Assembly: GCA_905147135.1 (NCBI GenBank)
Contig: LR990052.1
Location: 19,096,200 to 19,160,199, forward strand
Direction: 5' to 3'
Origin: Blastobasis lacticolella
Lineage: Eukaryota; Arthropoda; Insecta; Lepidoptera; Blastobasidae
DNA: 64,000 bases
Shown: in pieces, positions 1 through 11,464 of the stretch
Numbering within the stretch: the first letter of the stretch is position 1
How the letters are laid out: every line of letters starts with the position of its first letter
Translations under genes and position numbers: made by a program
Notes under the pieces: generated by a model
Seen by the model: only the letters and a program-made list of their open reading frames with translations
The model's database searches: none
What the model was told of the DNA's origin: nothing

Positions 1-599
1 TCGAAAATATAATCTTCTCTTTTGAAGAAATACATTCTCGTTGACAGTGTTGCCACATTGGATAATTTTTTCGTCATACTGGCGAAATTGGGAGGTAGCG
101 TGGAGAAATTTTTTAATGTGTTTTTTGACTTTGGCGAAAAATAAATTAAGAAGCGTTATTTTTATAAAACTATTTTCATACAATAGGCAATATTATATTT
201 AAAATAAATATTTTGATGAAGAATAAATTGAGAACTGGTTGTCATGGAACCATCGCCGATAATTAAACTGTTTGTTGCTTTTTGAACAGAAGATCTATGG
301 AGTAACTTCAAAAATACTTCATTTAACGACCTATAAAGGGCCGGGTATATAGAATGGGTATATAGAAACTAGACCTCTGTGATTATTACATATTTATCTT
401 TTGGTACTTGGATGAGGACGTGATTGTCAACACCAACTTCATCTGTTTGTCAAAAGTGACACTTTACTAGAAGGCGACGTTAGTTCTGATTTCGGCCACG
501 TCCAAAATATTCATGAAGGGCTATAATACATACATATAGCTTGTCAAAAAGATGATGCTGCTGATGTTGCTCTATGCCCTCTCATTGAAATTCTGAACG
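1..599. other. AT-rich DNA, nothing recognised
   Basis: No coding exon, RNA gene or clear repeat could be supported here. The sequence is AT-rich and stop-dense in all frames. Confidence 0.5.
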
Positions 600-810
600 C
601 GTCTCCTTGATTGATAACACACCTCTCCTTGGGAGATACAAAAATGAATGGGTTGACATCGCTGAGTCGGACATGAGAGCCAACCGAGGCTTAAGACGTG
701 AGGATATCGAACATCAGGCGAATTGGAGGAGAGAAGAAGCAGGATAGGGGTTCCTGGCAGAAGCCAGGATTGACTGTTTGGATGAAGGTCAAGATTATGA
801 ATATTGTATC
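600..810 (+). mobile_element. RTE-like LINE 3' end, degenerate
   Basis: The stretch around 650-790 has the same word order as 13286-13400: a segment meaning roughly 'W-x-D-I-A/D-E-S-D-x-R', then a GAAGCCAGGATTGAC block followed by GATGA repeats. In lepidopteran RTE-type LINEs this is the extreme C-terminus of the reverse-transcriptase ORF and its 3' tail. Frameshifts and stops make it a dead fragment. The family name is from memory of such tails, not from a search. Confidence 0.45.
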
Positions 811-2286
811 ATTTAGATTTCACCCGATTTCTTAGTGGTAAACACTAGATATTATCAATAATTAATTTCAATATCTTTGATCGTTGGCGACTCCATAGTC
901 GTCTTGTTTTGATATTTTTATAATGTATTAGTGCCAAAAATTTTCTGCCCCATTTACTGCGTCATTTTCTAGTTCTATTAAAATTTGGAGAGATAACCGT
1001 ATATTTTTGTTTCTCCTTTTCACTTTGAGAGAGGATAATCCTATAACCGACATACAGCAAAGACATAATTTTTTTTTGAGAGCTCAGAGAACGAGTAATC
1101 AGGGTTACCATCTAAGCATTTTTTGAGATGTCATCATTAGTACCAAATCAAGACACACAGTTGGCAACCCTGCCCGCAATTGCGGTTCGTGCGGTGCGGC
1201 CAGTGTGGCCATGCCATCAGCAACGTCAGCAATATCTCAATGCGATGCGTGCGGCGCGTGCGGCGCGTGCGGCTCTTGCGGTGCGGGCTAGTCGACGCGT
1301 AGCTCATAAGCGATTTTTCTGCGCAGCACGAGCCCCACGAAGTACGAACTCACGAACCCAAAACAAATCACAGTCACAGACTAATAAGGCCCCGAGTCCC
1401 ACCCCCGCTTTGAAGGTGCAAATTCAATGTAAAGTGCGCTCCACATGTTCGCCGAAACTTTTGCCGGGACTTTGGTCGACCCTCTACATTCTCGCCTATT
1501 AGGGATGTGGTGGTGTCAAAACGCGCAACATTTTATCGATTCATCGGTATAATATCAGTAATCTACTGCAAACAGGGTCACAGATGTGATAGCACCTGCT
1601 CTACTGTAATTACTTGATCTACTAATATTCTGGATTATGGTTAAGAGTATCCCGAACCTGTTACGGGAAAAAGCGCTAGAAATATAAATATAAAATCGAT
1701 CGAATCGAGATGACAACAAACTATCTCTACATTCTCGTGTTCCCGCGGAACTGTCCACATGTGAAGTGCGCTTTAGTCTGTTATGTCTGTGGCTTTAATG
1801 TTACTAAAATAGAACGTATTAAAACGGGGTGTATGACGGGAGTCTTACCAACAATGATCTTAACCACAGAGTAGAGTAAACTATTCACAAGGGTTTTTGA
1901 GTTTATGTTCATAGGGAAATGAAGGATAGGGACGAACAGGGGAAGGGAAGGAAAAGAGGAGAGGATTTTTTTCCGCGAGTGTGGTTGCGGTTACGGTCAT
2001 GCTGCAGTGGATTTTCAGTTTTTAACGTTTCTGTGATCTGTGATTTTTATTATACAAAGCGTTTTTATGATACCGAAATAAGCATGCCCCGGCTGGAGTA
2101 TTGAGAAACAATAGCTACTTTTGGGCACCAATTTACTTGTAAGATGCCAGACTGCCATGTCAAAGTTATTGATTTCTTCCGAAAGACGAGAAGCCACTGA
2201 TTTTGTTAGTGATTTGGTAATGATGCCCAGGCATTACCATTCCTAGCTCGAGGAGGTGACTTTTACTGGGATGATGAACTCTGAAG
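811..2286. other. Upstream region of the first gene, no gene recognised
   Basis: A GC-rich patch at about 1165-1500 has one long plus-strand frame, but its product is a monotonous Ala/Arg/Gln string with no domain, so I do not call it a gene. The last few hundred bases should contain the promoter and 5' UTR of the gene starting at 2287. No TATA box or initiator stands out. Confidence 0.4.
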
Positions 2287-4609
2287 ATGAAGACTAAAAG
2301 TTTCTTGCTGCTTTCTACATCGGTCTTTGCAATAAGCATATTTCTCATTGTTTTTCATTCGCAACCTCCGCAGTCTATCCAGAACATCGTTACACAAACT
2401 CATCAACACTTAAAGGACTTCCAGGTAATAGTTTGATACAATGATACACTTAAGTGGGAGGTCCAAAACACCGAAATTTGCATAAATCACAACAACGTAG
2501 GTGTCTGTGTCACAGGAGAATCTCCGCGATGTGGAAGCGAACACCCTGGTGGAGGAGGAGCGATACTTCCGGCTGCTGGGGCTCGACGGGCACACTGAGC
2601 TGTGGCATAACACCACGGTCCCGGCGATTGTGACCTACGCCCGCGGGGACGCGCACGCGCAGGCCGTCAGCTTCGTGCGCGCCCACGCCCGTCTGCCGTT
2701 CACCATACTGCTCTACAACCTAGGATTAAAACCATACTCTCTAGCAGTGGTAAGGCAAATGATAGCATATAGTATTACTTACTACCTCTTTACAACCATG
2801 ACAGCAAATTAAGTAGAAGTTATAACTAAAGTGTAACAAAAGTAAAACATCAACACAAGATTTGTTGCGCTTGAAAGACATACTCATGTAGCTGATGGTT
2901 ACCATCAAGCTGCCTGGAAGCTTGTTTGCCACTTTAGTGATATAAAAAAAATTAAATTAGTGGAAAATAAGTCTGATTAGAGTATTGATATGACTGCACC
3001 AGTACAACACTACATTTATTACAGGTTTCCAACTATTGCAACTCTTCAAAGTGTGCCATAATCGACTTTGACCTGGAAGAATTCCCCTCACACATCAGCG
3101 ATGAAAGTATCCATGCATTCCGTCCCCTGATTATCCAGGTAAGATATTATTTAATTAGTTAAATTCCTTAAATAACACTGCAAATCCAACTGTGATGACA
3201 TTGGTGATATTAAATCAACAGCTATGACAGTCCACTGTGGACTTGAGCCTTCTCCACGTTAATAGAGGTGATAAAAATTACACAACATAAACCTGAACAA
3301 ACAAACCAAACAGTAATCAAGCACTGATCAATAAGAATTTGAAAACATAATATACATAATCTTTATTTGTATTGTTTAAAATTAAATTAAATTAAAAATA
3401 ATTTTTTTGGGCAATGTCCATACATTTAAGTCAATAATGACCTTTCGTTGATAATGTAGAATTAACAGTATTTATAATAAGCCTAAATAATGAAGCAGGA
3501 AAAAGGACAATAATTGTTAGTCAATAACAGTTGACTGTAATGAACACTTTACTGCCTGTAATCAGACCAATTTATACACCAGAGGAATGTTAAATTCCAA
3601 AGGCATAGGTTAATTAGGCAGGCGGCGGCCGCGGCCCGGTAATAATAGGAAGGCCGCGCGGCCTCGCTAATTACTCATCCATTGACTACCGCCACTCGTT
3701 ATCTACGACCTGACTGAACACACGTTTCTAGTCATTCTAGATAAGATTACTAATGCGATTTTATTAAAAAGACAGTCATTAAGGATTTTCTTCATGCCAT
3801 ATGCGTCACGACTGATACCTATGTGTCAGTTGTGATTTGTATTTATGAATGAAAACAATAAATGAAAATGATCACCATGAATGTTTTTTTGTAATTTTCA
3901 TTAATTATCTTTCTGGCAGCACGCGCTGAGCCGCGTGGGGGCCGTGGTGTTCCTGGAGAGCTGGTGGCGCTGGGAGGGCGGCGGCGGCGCGCCGGCGGCG
4001 TGGGCGCGGCGCGCGGCGGCGGCGGGCGGCGTGGGCGCGCTGGCGTGGCCGCGCCGCGCCGCCGTCACCTCGCTCACGCACCCGCGCATGTTCCACTACC
4101 TGCACGCGGCGCTCGACGACTTCCTCTTCGTGCAGATGGTGGACGCCGAGCGGCTGGTGCTGGCCGCCGCGCCGCACACCGCCGGCCTGATGCGCGCCTG
4201 GGTGCAGTGCGCGCTCACGCTCGACTGCATCATGCCGCTCGGCGCGCAGTCCGCCGGCTGCCGCTTCGACAAGAAGCCGCAGTACCGGTACTCGGGCTGC
4301 CACGGCCAGGACGCCTCCGCGCTCAGCATCGTGCTGGGGCTGCGCTCGGGCTTCGAGGAGGCGCGGTACAGCGCGCGCGCAGGCCCCGACGGCGACGCGG
4401 CGGCGGGCGCGGCCGGCGGCCACTGGCGGCGCGTGTCGGCCGGCGCGGCGCGCGCGCAGCTGGCGCAGCTGCAGCGCAACTCCACCGAGGACTACCGCGA
4501 GGCGGCATCGGCGCCCGCGCCCGCGCCCGCGCCCGCGCCGGCGCCGCCCGACCCGCTCACGCCGCCGCCGCCGCCGCCCCGCCGGCCCACCGCCGCCGCC
4601 GACGCCTAG
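2287..4609 (+). CDS. Type II membrane protein, glycosyltransferase-like (DUF1647-type)
   Basis: Four exons join in phase 0 with GT-AG introns: 2287-2424, 2516-2749, 3025-3138 and 3920-4609 (TAG), giving about 391 residues. The start ATG is preceded by an in-frame TGA at 2275. Exon 1 encodes a short basic N-terminus, then a hydrophobic stretch at about residues 5-24, i.e. a type II signal anchor. The luminal part contains PAIVTYARG, LLYNLGLKPY, CNSSKCAIIDFDLEEFPSH, HAFRPLIIQ, VTSLTHPRMFHY, GCRFDKKPQYRYSGCHG and SALSIVLGLR. This order resembles invertebrate DUF1647-type proteins, which look like Golgi glycosyltransferases with a GT-A-like fold. That assignment is from memory, and donor and acceptor are unknown. 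The last exon is extremely GC-rich and ends in a Pro/Ala repeat (about residues 352-378), which may be dispensable. No neighbour suggests a pathway. Confidence 0.72.
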
Positions 4610-6670
4610 GCGACCGCCGTCGGCTGCCGACAGCACGCGGCCTCGTACCTGCGGGTGCTATACTTCCCCAAATATTATGTTCTTTGAGTGATCGATTAGG
4701 TTTAGATATCGTTAATTTGTACATAGTACGAGTATTGTAAAAAGTGTGAACGAGTACTGAATAGTTTTAAGTTTGGTGCGGATCTGTGTGTGCTACTCTT
4801 TTTTAATTTACGTTAGACTCGGTTGAGTAGAATTTTGTTATGGTTTGTTTTTGTAAATTTTCAGTATTTTTGTTGTATTATATCATTAACATAGTTAATG
4901 TGTACCTGCGCCGATTGTTTGTGGGCATGGCGCACGCAATATCAGGGGTACCGGTATACTGAGAAGTATATTAGAACAAATCTGATTGTACCTAACGTAG
5001 CGTACAGTACACATAGGCGTTGCGCGCGATACTCATTAGTGTTGGTGTAGGTGTAGCGTAAGCCGTCGTCACTCGAATACGCGTTGCGAATTGTGTTACT
5101 TTCTTCTGTATTACAAACTAATTGATTCTATTGTATATGTCATTATTTCAATAAGGCCCATGTTATTTTTACGGTTATACTGCTAGATGTTAACAAACCC
5201 CGCAATTTTGTTTTCAAAATGTTAACCCACGGCATTGATCCTCTGGGTGCATTTCATTTCAGACTACACTAGTTGATACCCGCGGTTCAAAAGCGGCTCG
5301 GGCGGAGGTGAGCCCGAACGACGGATGGTCGCGGGTCGCGGCGATGTCACCGCACCGCCTCCCGTGCTGCTCCAATTTCGCAGGAATCTATCGACTTGGG
5401 CTTGATCTGTAATAAACAACCTACCATAATATGGTGAATCTGTGTATAATGAATTAGGTTCATTTGTCTGAATCGTAAGGATGTTAATTCTCATTTAATC
5501 CCGTTCGTAACTTGAATTTGGCAGTTGGTTCACTTCCACTAAGTGTTACATAACAGCCACTTGATCGGCATTATATTGTATTTTGAACTATGGCTCGAGG
5601 TTAACGCCTTGGCACATAAACTGTACATAGCTTTCTGACGATTTTAAATAAAATTTAGGAGAAGCACGTTTTGTTACGTTTCATATTGGCCACTATATTA
5701 GGTTGTGATGTGTATCTATATCAAGCTGTATAAGCTAGTTTCCCGCACTTATTTATGTGGAGTACAATGTGATAATTATTATTACATACTTTAGGATTAC
5801 TTTGTGATCGCAGCGGAGCGGCGCGCGCTTCACTTCCTTACTGTGACAGGATCTCATGATACTAACTAACGTTCTCACACCCTATTGACCAATTTTGTAT
5901 TTCCTATGCTTGTGCATTTTTTAAACTCGCCTCATGCAGTCCCAATGTTTGAGATGCTTTATTTTTCTAAATTATGTTGGCTGAATATTTTCGCCACATT
6001 AAAGTATTAGTCGTAAAGCGAAAGCAGTTATTAAATATTACAAAATTTTAAAATAAATCTTTCGGAGCTATCTAGTCGTGATTTACCAAATAAGCGATTG
6101 AATTAAAGTTTTGGGTCAATTTACGCGTGCATTTTGCACAAGTGTTTCGTAAACTAAAGTACACTGGCTGGACTGTCAATCTCCGGATATTGACAGCATT
6201 ACTGTACGCCGTCGGTGCGGAGGACTCGCTCTACTACTTAATAATTATAATCGTTCCGTAGACGGGAGTCCCAAACGAGCGCGGCGCGGTTCTCGCGCGG
6301 CGCCCGCGCCGCTTTAAGGCGTATTGCTTTTATAAGATGTACCTACGCATAATGTTTATTGACAGTGAGAATTATTTATTAAAACAATGATTGTGATGAC
6401 AATGTGTTTTATTCTTTTCTTTCATACCATTATGAGGACAAGCTTAATGAGGACGCCCTGCCTAGTGTATGACAATGGCGCTATGCGAAAGGTGGATATT
6501 GGAGTATTGGATGCGGCAGGCTGTTGACAGGGTGCATTGGCAGTTGACAGGGGCAGACTGATGATGATACCATAATGGAAGAGTAGTAGACTGTTAGCGT
6601 CAGCGCCGATGGACAGAATAGCGAGCGGCCGAGAAGCATGACAACATACATCAAATTGATACCTATAACA
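4610..6670. other. 3' UTR/intergenic region
   Basis: No exon is recognised. The start must hold the 3' UTR of the preceding gene. An AATAAA signal lies at 5647-5652 and another near 6051, so the UTR could be about 1 kb, but transcript data are needed to choose. Short GC-rich patches near 5280-5360 and 6280-6310 have no recognisable content. Confidence 0.4.
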
Positions 6671-6734
6671 AAAAATTACATTGGGAGACACCGCCACAAT
6701 TACGCTTTTCCAATTTCAATCGTACGGTTAAGTA

Positions 6735-7310
6735 ATGCTTTCTGTCTGGACGGAGCATCCAAGTCGTTGTCGACGGAATAATGCTGGAGTACCCCAATCT
6801 CCCACGCTGTTTCTTCTGCATATCAATGATATGCTGAATATTCCTAGTATTCATTGCTATGCAGATGACAATAATAGAGATGCTCGTTATATTGGCCGTG
6901 CGAATATCTCTCGTTCTGTGGTGTCGGAAAGCCGAATAAGGCTTGTGTCAGAGATTGAACACTCCTTGGAGCAAGTTGCTCAATGGGGTAGACTGAACCT
7001 AGCATTTTCCGCCAAAAAGGATCCTTTTGTTATAGTGCCGCAGTTCCAAGGAACACCCCTTTCCATCTCAAATTGTATCGGGATCCTTGGTGTCGATATA
7101 TCGGATAACGTGCGATTCCGGAGTCACCTAGAAGGTAAGGCCAAACTGGCTTCAAAAAAGCTTCGAGTGCTTAATCGGTCCAAGCGATACTTCACCCCAG
7201 GGCATCGCCTGCTGCTATACAAGGCACAGGTGCGGCCTCACATGGAGTATTGTTCCCATAGAGAAAAAAATTTCCTATCTTTGGGCCGGCGAAACTGCCG
7301 ACCTGCTTAA
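6735..7310 (+). pseudogene. Reverse transcriptase fragment of the LINE
   Basis: This is the longest surviving open stretch of the LINE above. It carries the palm-domain YADD box near residue 42 and the thumb-like region ending at HMEYCSH. It cannot be functional, because the fingers region and the first part of the palm are absent and the frame ends early. Confidence 0.7.
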
Positions 7311-7439
7311 TCCTCTGGACTCCGACAGAGGCGCCGTACGAATTGTCGACGATCCCATACAAACAAGCAAGTTAGAACCACTGGCTAAACGAAGGGAATT
7401 TGGCTCCCTGTGTGTGTTTTATCGGCTTTTGGCGGTGCA

Positions 7440-7727
7440 GGGATAATGGTAGCCGCCAATGTTGGCAAGCGAAGATTGGGAGAAGGTAGAAAAGGGTAAT
7501 TACCCACCTGGCCGGGTGTTGTGACCAGGGGACCAAGGGTCCGACCATAGAACAAATGTGGGTCCGACAATTGATCGTCGGAAGTTGTATATATGCCGTT
7601 GGCACATTTCTCTAGCGCGATGCAGGACGGTTAGCGCCATCTATATGCGGATGCTTGCCAACCTTGTGTTCGTGTACTCGTAAAGTGAGTATTGTTGAAG
7701 TTCCCTGTTGGAGCGATAAATGTCGCT
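7440..7727. mobile_element. SINE/MITE-like insert inside the LINE
   Basis: This block interrupts the LINE ORF between CVFYRL and GECSEE. Its right part (7500-7725) is clearly related to 27190-27412 in Vps13D intron 8. Shared words include ACCTGGCCG, TCTCTAGCGCGATG, AGCGCCATCTAT, GAATGC/GGATGCTGCCAA and GAGTATTGTTGA, and the two blocks have the same order and length. No coding capacity or clear terminal inverted repeats are visible. Confidence 0.55.
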
Positions 7728-8404
7728 ACAATGGGGAGTGTTCCGAGGAACTTTTCGATCTGGTGCCCACAGCACAATTTCGCCATCGCACCGCCCGCCT
7801 TGGGCTGGGTACTCATCCCCACTACGTAGACCTTCTGTTGGTCACCACGCGAAGGTTCGAAAGAACGTTTCTCGCTCGTACGATTTGGATGTGGAATGAG
7901 CTCCCAGCCACAGTGTTTCCTTTGGACTATGACATGGGATCGTTCAAGAGGTATATTAGAGGTCTCTTCAGAGGCGGGCAACGCATTGGTGACTCCCCTG
8001 GTGTTGCTGATGTCCATAGGCGGCGGTGACCACTTTCCATCAGGTGGCCCGCTTGCCTGTGTGTCTGCCGCGTAACATAAAAATAAAAAAGTTTCATTTA
8101 AATGGCTAGAAAATTAGCCGCTTCACCCGCCACTCCGTTTGCGCTGGCAGACCTGCCCGCGTGTGGCCTTTCATCCCGTTGGGTCACTTTTGAGTAACAC
8201 TAGCACTTACAATCCCCTGAAATTAATTTGTATAGAGTTTATGCCGCTCAATTGATACAGCATTACTTGTCGCGCCGCGCAGCGTAGCGTATAGTCTGTT
8301 TCAACTATAGTACCTACCTATGAAGAGTGGCGCTTCTTTAATTCGATTCAATTAATTTCAATTTGGCTAACACTGCACCAAATACCCTGTGACCCATAGA
8401 AAAC

Positions 8405-8640
8405 AATGAAAGTAGTGTGACCCGTCTCGGAGTGAGAGGTACAGGATTCGAATCCCAATGCCGGCATGTTGATGTACCCATGACTTTTTTCTAAATTATG
8501 TATATACATTAGTTCAACACTAACCGACGGTACGGTAAGGCAAAACATCGAGATGAAACCTGCACATTCAGGCGACTCAATATGTAACCGTAATTACATA
8601 TTAATTATACAATACATATAAATAAAATGAACCGTAATTT
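8405..8640 (+). repeat. Possible tRNA-derived SINE
   Basis: GGATTCGAATCCC near 8448-8460 is a good match to the B box of a tRNA-type polymerase III promoter, with an A-box-like TCTCGGAGTGAGAGG upstream. An AT-rich tail follows. No cloverleaf can be closed, so it is not called a tRNA gene. Confidence 0.35.
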
Positions 8641-8765
8641 GGTCAGGGTTTCCCTATTAGATCAGTTGGCAGTCGCTCCACAGTAATTTACCTGATTTGC
8701 AAAAATCCTGGACCATGGTCAAAGCGGACCGTCCGTCGCGGACGCCAGGCCCTCGCGCGCGCGAG
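8632..8765. repeat. Dispersed repeat, inverted partner at 51108-51215
   Basis: The block containing AAATCCTGGACCATGGTCAA is found in reverse complement at 51120-51150, with matching neighbours on both sides (TTTACC/AATTAC...GTAG and GGTCAGGG/CCCTGTTA). A second member this diverged implies an old dispersed element of unknown class. Confidence 0.5.
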
Positions 8766-10800
8766 CATAGCGGAGACATTAACGCCAAGATGATGATGAG
8801 TATTATTAAGAGTGCCGCTATTGGTTGTGGTTTAGCTATTTACTTATTATAATGGTTGAAGTTCCGTTGAGAACCACAGGACCTAAAAGATGAGACGCTC
8901 GCTAGATAGTGCGACTGAGCCTTTTTTACTCAACGGCCGAAAACATCCGGTAACACTTGTGTGATAGATATGATACAAATACGTTAGGCAGCAAGGTTTT
9001 CATTTATTATTGTAATCAAGTTACATAATGTTTAATTAAAAGTACCTACAAATGAAACGCCAATAATAATCCATCAACTTTGAACATAATAAGTATCTAG
9101 AATTAACGGTAAGAAAGTGATACCTACACAATACAGTGGATTAAAAGTTTAAAAAATCATTAACAAATACTATCTCACCCAAGAACAAGTTTTATAAATA
9201 TAAACAATATCTTTCAACTGCAGTTTGTACCTAGACGAGTGAGATTATTACTATCCCTATAATCGATCATAGCCGGTGCTATGTCATTGTACATTTTCTA
9301 CTTATTAAGTAACTGTTTGTGCCTTATTTTTGTACCAAATTATACAACTACCTACTACATACATGGTTACTGTGCATTGACTAGAAGGTCTGTGGTACGG
9401 TCGTGTGGAGCCGCCTGGTCGGTCACGCGACGGGGGCACGGCTTACGACACTAACATCGTAAATTACAAATTAATAAAGTTATACATCACGCATGCATGA
9501 CGTAGCATGTAGCAAACATTACATTATTAAAATATGCATCGATAGACTTCTTTGATCTATTATTATAATAAATTGATTCATATAATGATTTTTTCTTATA
9601 AAAAATTTATGTATACAAATATAGTCATAAGAATTTTAAAATCATTCTAACTAGCTAGGGGTTATTTACGAAAGAGAGTCACGAGGGCAAGATGAGAAAA
9701 AATTGTATTCTCTGGTGAAACTAAAATGGGTATGGGTATAGTTTTTCCCACAACCTGCTGGTAAACTATATAAAATGGTTCAAAAACGTTTTCTAGACTA
9801 TACAAAACAGTTTATAAATCTATCTACGTCAACAAACGAGAAAAAGTTCGTTCCTTTAGGCGTAAAACGTCCAATTCCCAAAAAGAATATTAGAGGTAGA
9901 GGTGGTACTAGATAATTTTAACACTCACTTCGAGAAATGGATGAGTTATGCCTAAAACATTCAAATACATGTCATAAGAATTTTAAATAGGTACCTATAA
10001 AGCTATACTCGCACCATACATGTTCACAGCGAAACATTCTTCTCACGTTAAATAGTAAAGAATCAATAGAAAATATTGTAAATAATCTTGCAGTTATAAA
10101 AAGGACGCGTATAATTTATTTGATTTTAGTACTTACAATTAATAATAATTCGATAGTAAATCGTTCTATTAGGCTTATACTATTTGTGATAATAAATTGT
10201 CTATAGTGCTTTTTAACTACTTGTAAAGTTATAATTCATAATAGTAGACGTTAGTTCGCAGGCGTTACTTCTATTACAAATTATATCAAGTAAGAAAAAA
10301 TAAATAGCTCACCATGCTTGAGATGCCGATTGTAAAGTGTACCGGCGTAGTGTACCGTCCAAAGTCTAGTGTTGATAATAGTTCACTTTTCTAACGGCGT
10401 CTAAGAAGGGTGAAGTATGTAATATATTTTTTAAGTATATTTTACTAGTAAAGGCGCGGTCAATCTCCAGACGCCAGCGTGAATTCCCGCTGTCCCCATG
10501 ATTCGAGAACTATATTGCCATTGAATTTGCTGCTCATACATTTTTTGCTTGATTACGGAGCTCCTCAAACCTAACCACAATAACCTCACACAATAGTAAT
10601 ACTTTGCATTAGGTTTTATTTCGGTTAGGATAGGTTCGCATTGTGACAATATATTTTGTTACTTTCAAAATTCATGTATTTGGGAAATTTATAATTGGAT
10701 AATTGCATAAAACGCTAGCCATTTGATTAATCGGCTAATTTAACTATCCCGCTGCGACTCATAGGTAGGTAGGTAGGCAGAGACCACATTGTTTTACTTG
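8766..10800. other. AT-rich intergenic DNA
   Basis: No exon, RNA gene or repeat is recognised. A short (GGTA)n run sits at about 10765-10778. Confidence 0.45.
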
Positions 10801-10804
10801 CTAC

Positions 10805-11000
10805 GGTACTGACACATCTCTCTCGCTTCTTCAACATTCATCAACTTCCATCTCTCCAGGCAAATATATTATTCGTCAAACTCCTCTCATTCATACTCTC
10901 TACACGATCCAACCAATTCAACATTCCTTTCTCTATCGTAGTCACTACATCTTCTTCCACTTTGGCACGTCCTTCCGTCCTTCTAACGTTCTAATTTCTA
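10805..11000 (-). mobile_element. RTE-like reverse-transcriptase C-terminus, remnant
   Basis: Read on the minus strand, the block contains a phrase like IEKGMLNWLDRVESMNER followed by LTNNIF. This is the familiar C-terminal signature (E-x-x-x-L-R-W-x-G-H-V-x-R-M) of lepidopteran RTE-type LINEs. It is short and degenerate. Confidence 0.5.
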
Positions 11001-11464
11001 CTTCATTTGCAACGCATCAAATGGACAAAGCAAAATAAAGTCGTACTTGTTTGAGAGCTCTTGCCGTGAATGGAGATATATACGGATCACGGGGGGAAGA
11101 CAACGGATTTACACCGTGCGGGGGAGTAGCGCGGATGACCGGCTACGGACTGAGTGGCCCGCACTCATTTCTCATGTTTTGGTAACTCGACATTATTTTT
11201 AGGCTCGAGATTCGTAACATACAAGATGAGATAAGCGATATGATTCATAATTCATTGCTAAATTTAAAATTTGAGTCAAGGCGTTCGTCAAGCTACTTAA
11301 AACTATTAAAAACTCGAGTTAATTTTACACTACATTAAAATATATATTCGTTTCGATCAAGATACTCGGATACGTATTCGTAAACATATATATGTTTTGA
11401 TAATCGTATTTAATTTGTGTGATTTATTCATTATTCATTTTTGGTGTGAAAATTACACTAACTA

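Larger units (their letters stand above)
6680..8090 (+). mobile_element. CR1/Jockey-like LINE fragment, 3' half of reverse transcriptase
   Basis: Reverse-transcriptase pieces are read in order: GVPQ-SPTLFLLHINDML followed by CYADD (the catalytic YADD box, 6735-6870); then SIGILGVDIS-like and SKKLRVLNRSKRYFTPGHRLLLYKAQVRPHMEYCSH (to about 7260); after a frameshift a stretch ending SLCVFYRL (to about 7430); then, after an insert, GECSEELFDL to [13 protein letters not shown] and a stop (7728-8029). The A-rich 3' end is at about 8085. Several residues of the GVPQG-S motif are missing and the frame is broken at least twice, so the element is dead and 5'-truncated. The same 3' end recurs at 44177-44495 (minus) and 49800-49960 (plus). 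Confidence 0.8.

Noticed and set aside
1128..1502. 124-residue plus-strand frame
   Set aside because: Low-complexity Ala/Arg content, no splice partners and no recognisable domain.
3905..4740. Long alternative frames over the last exon of the first gene, both strands
   Set aside because: They give Arg/Ala/Gly strings without domains. The chosen frame joins the upstream exons and keeps conserved motifs.
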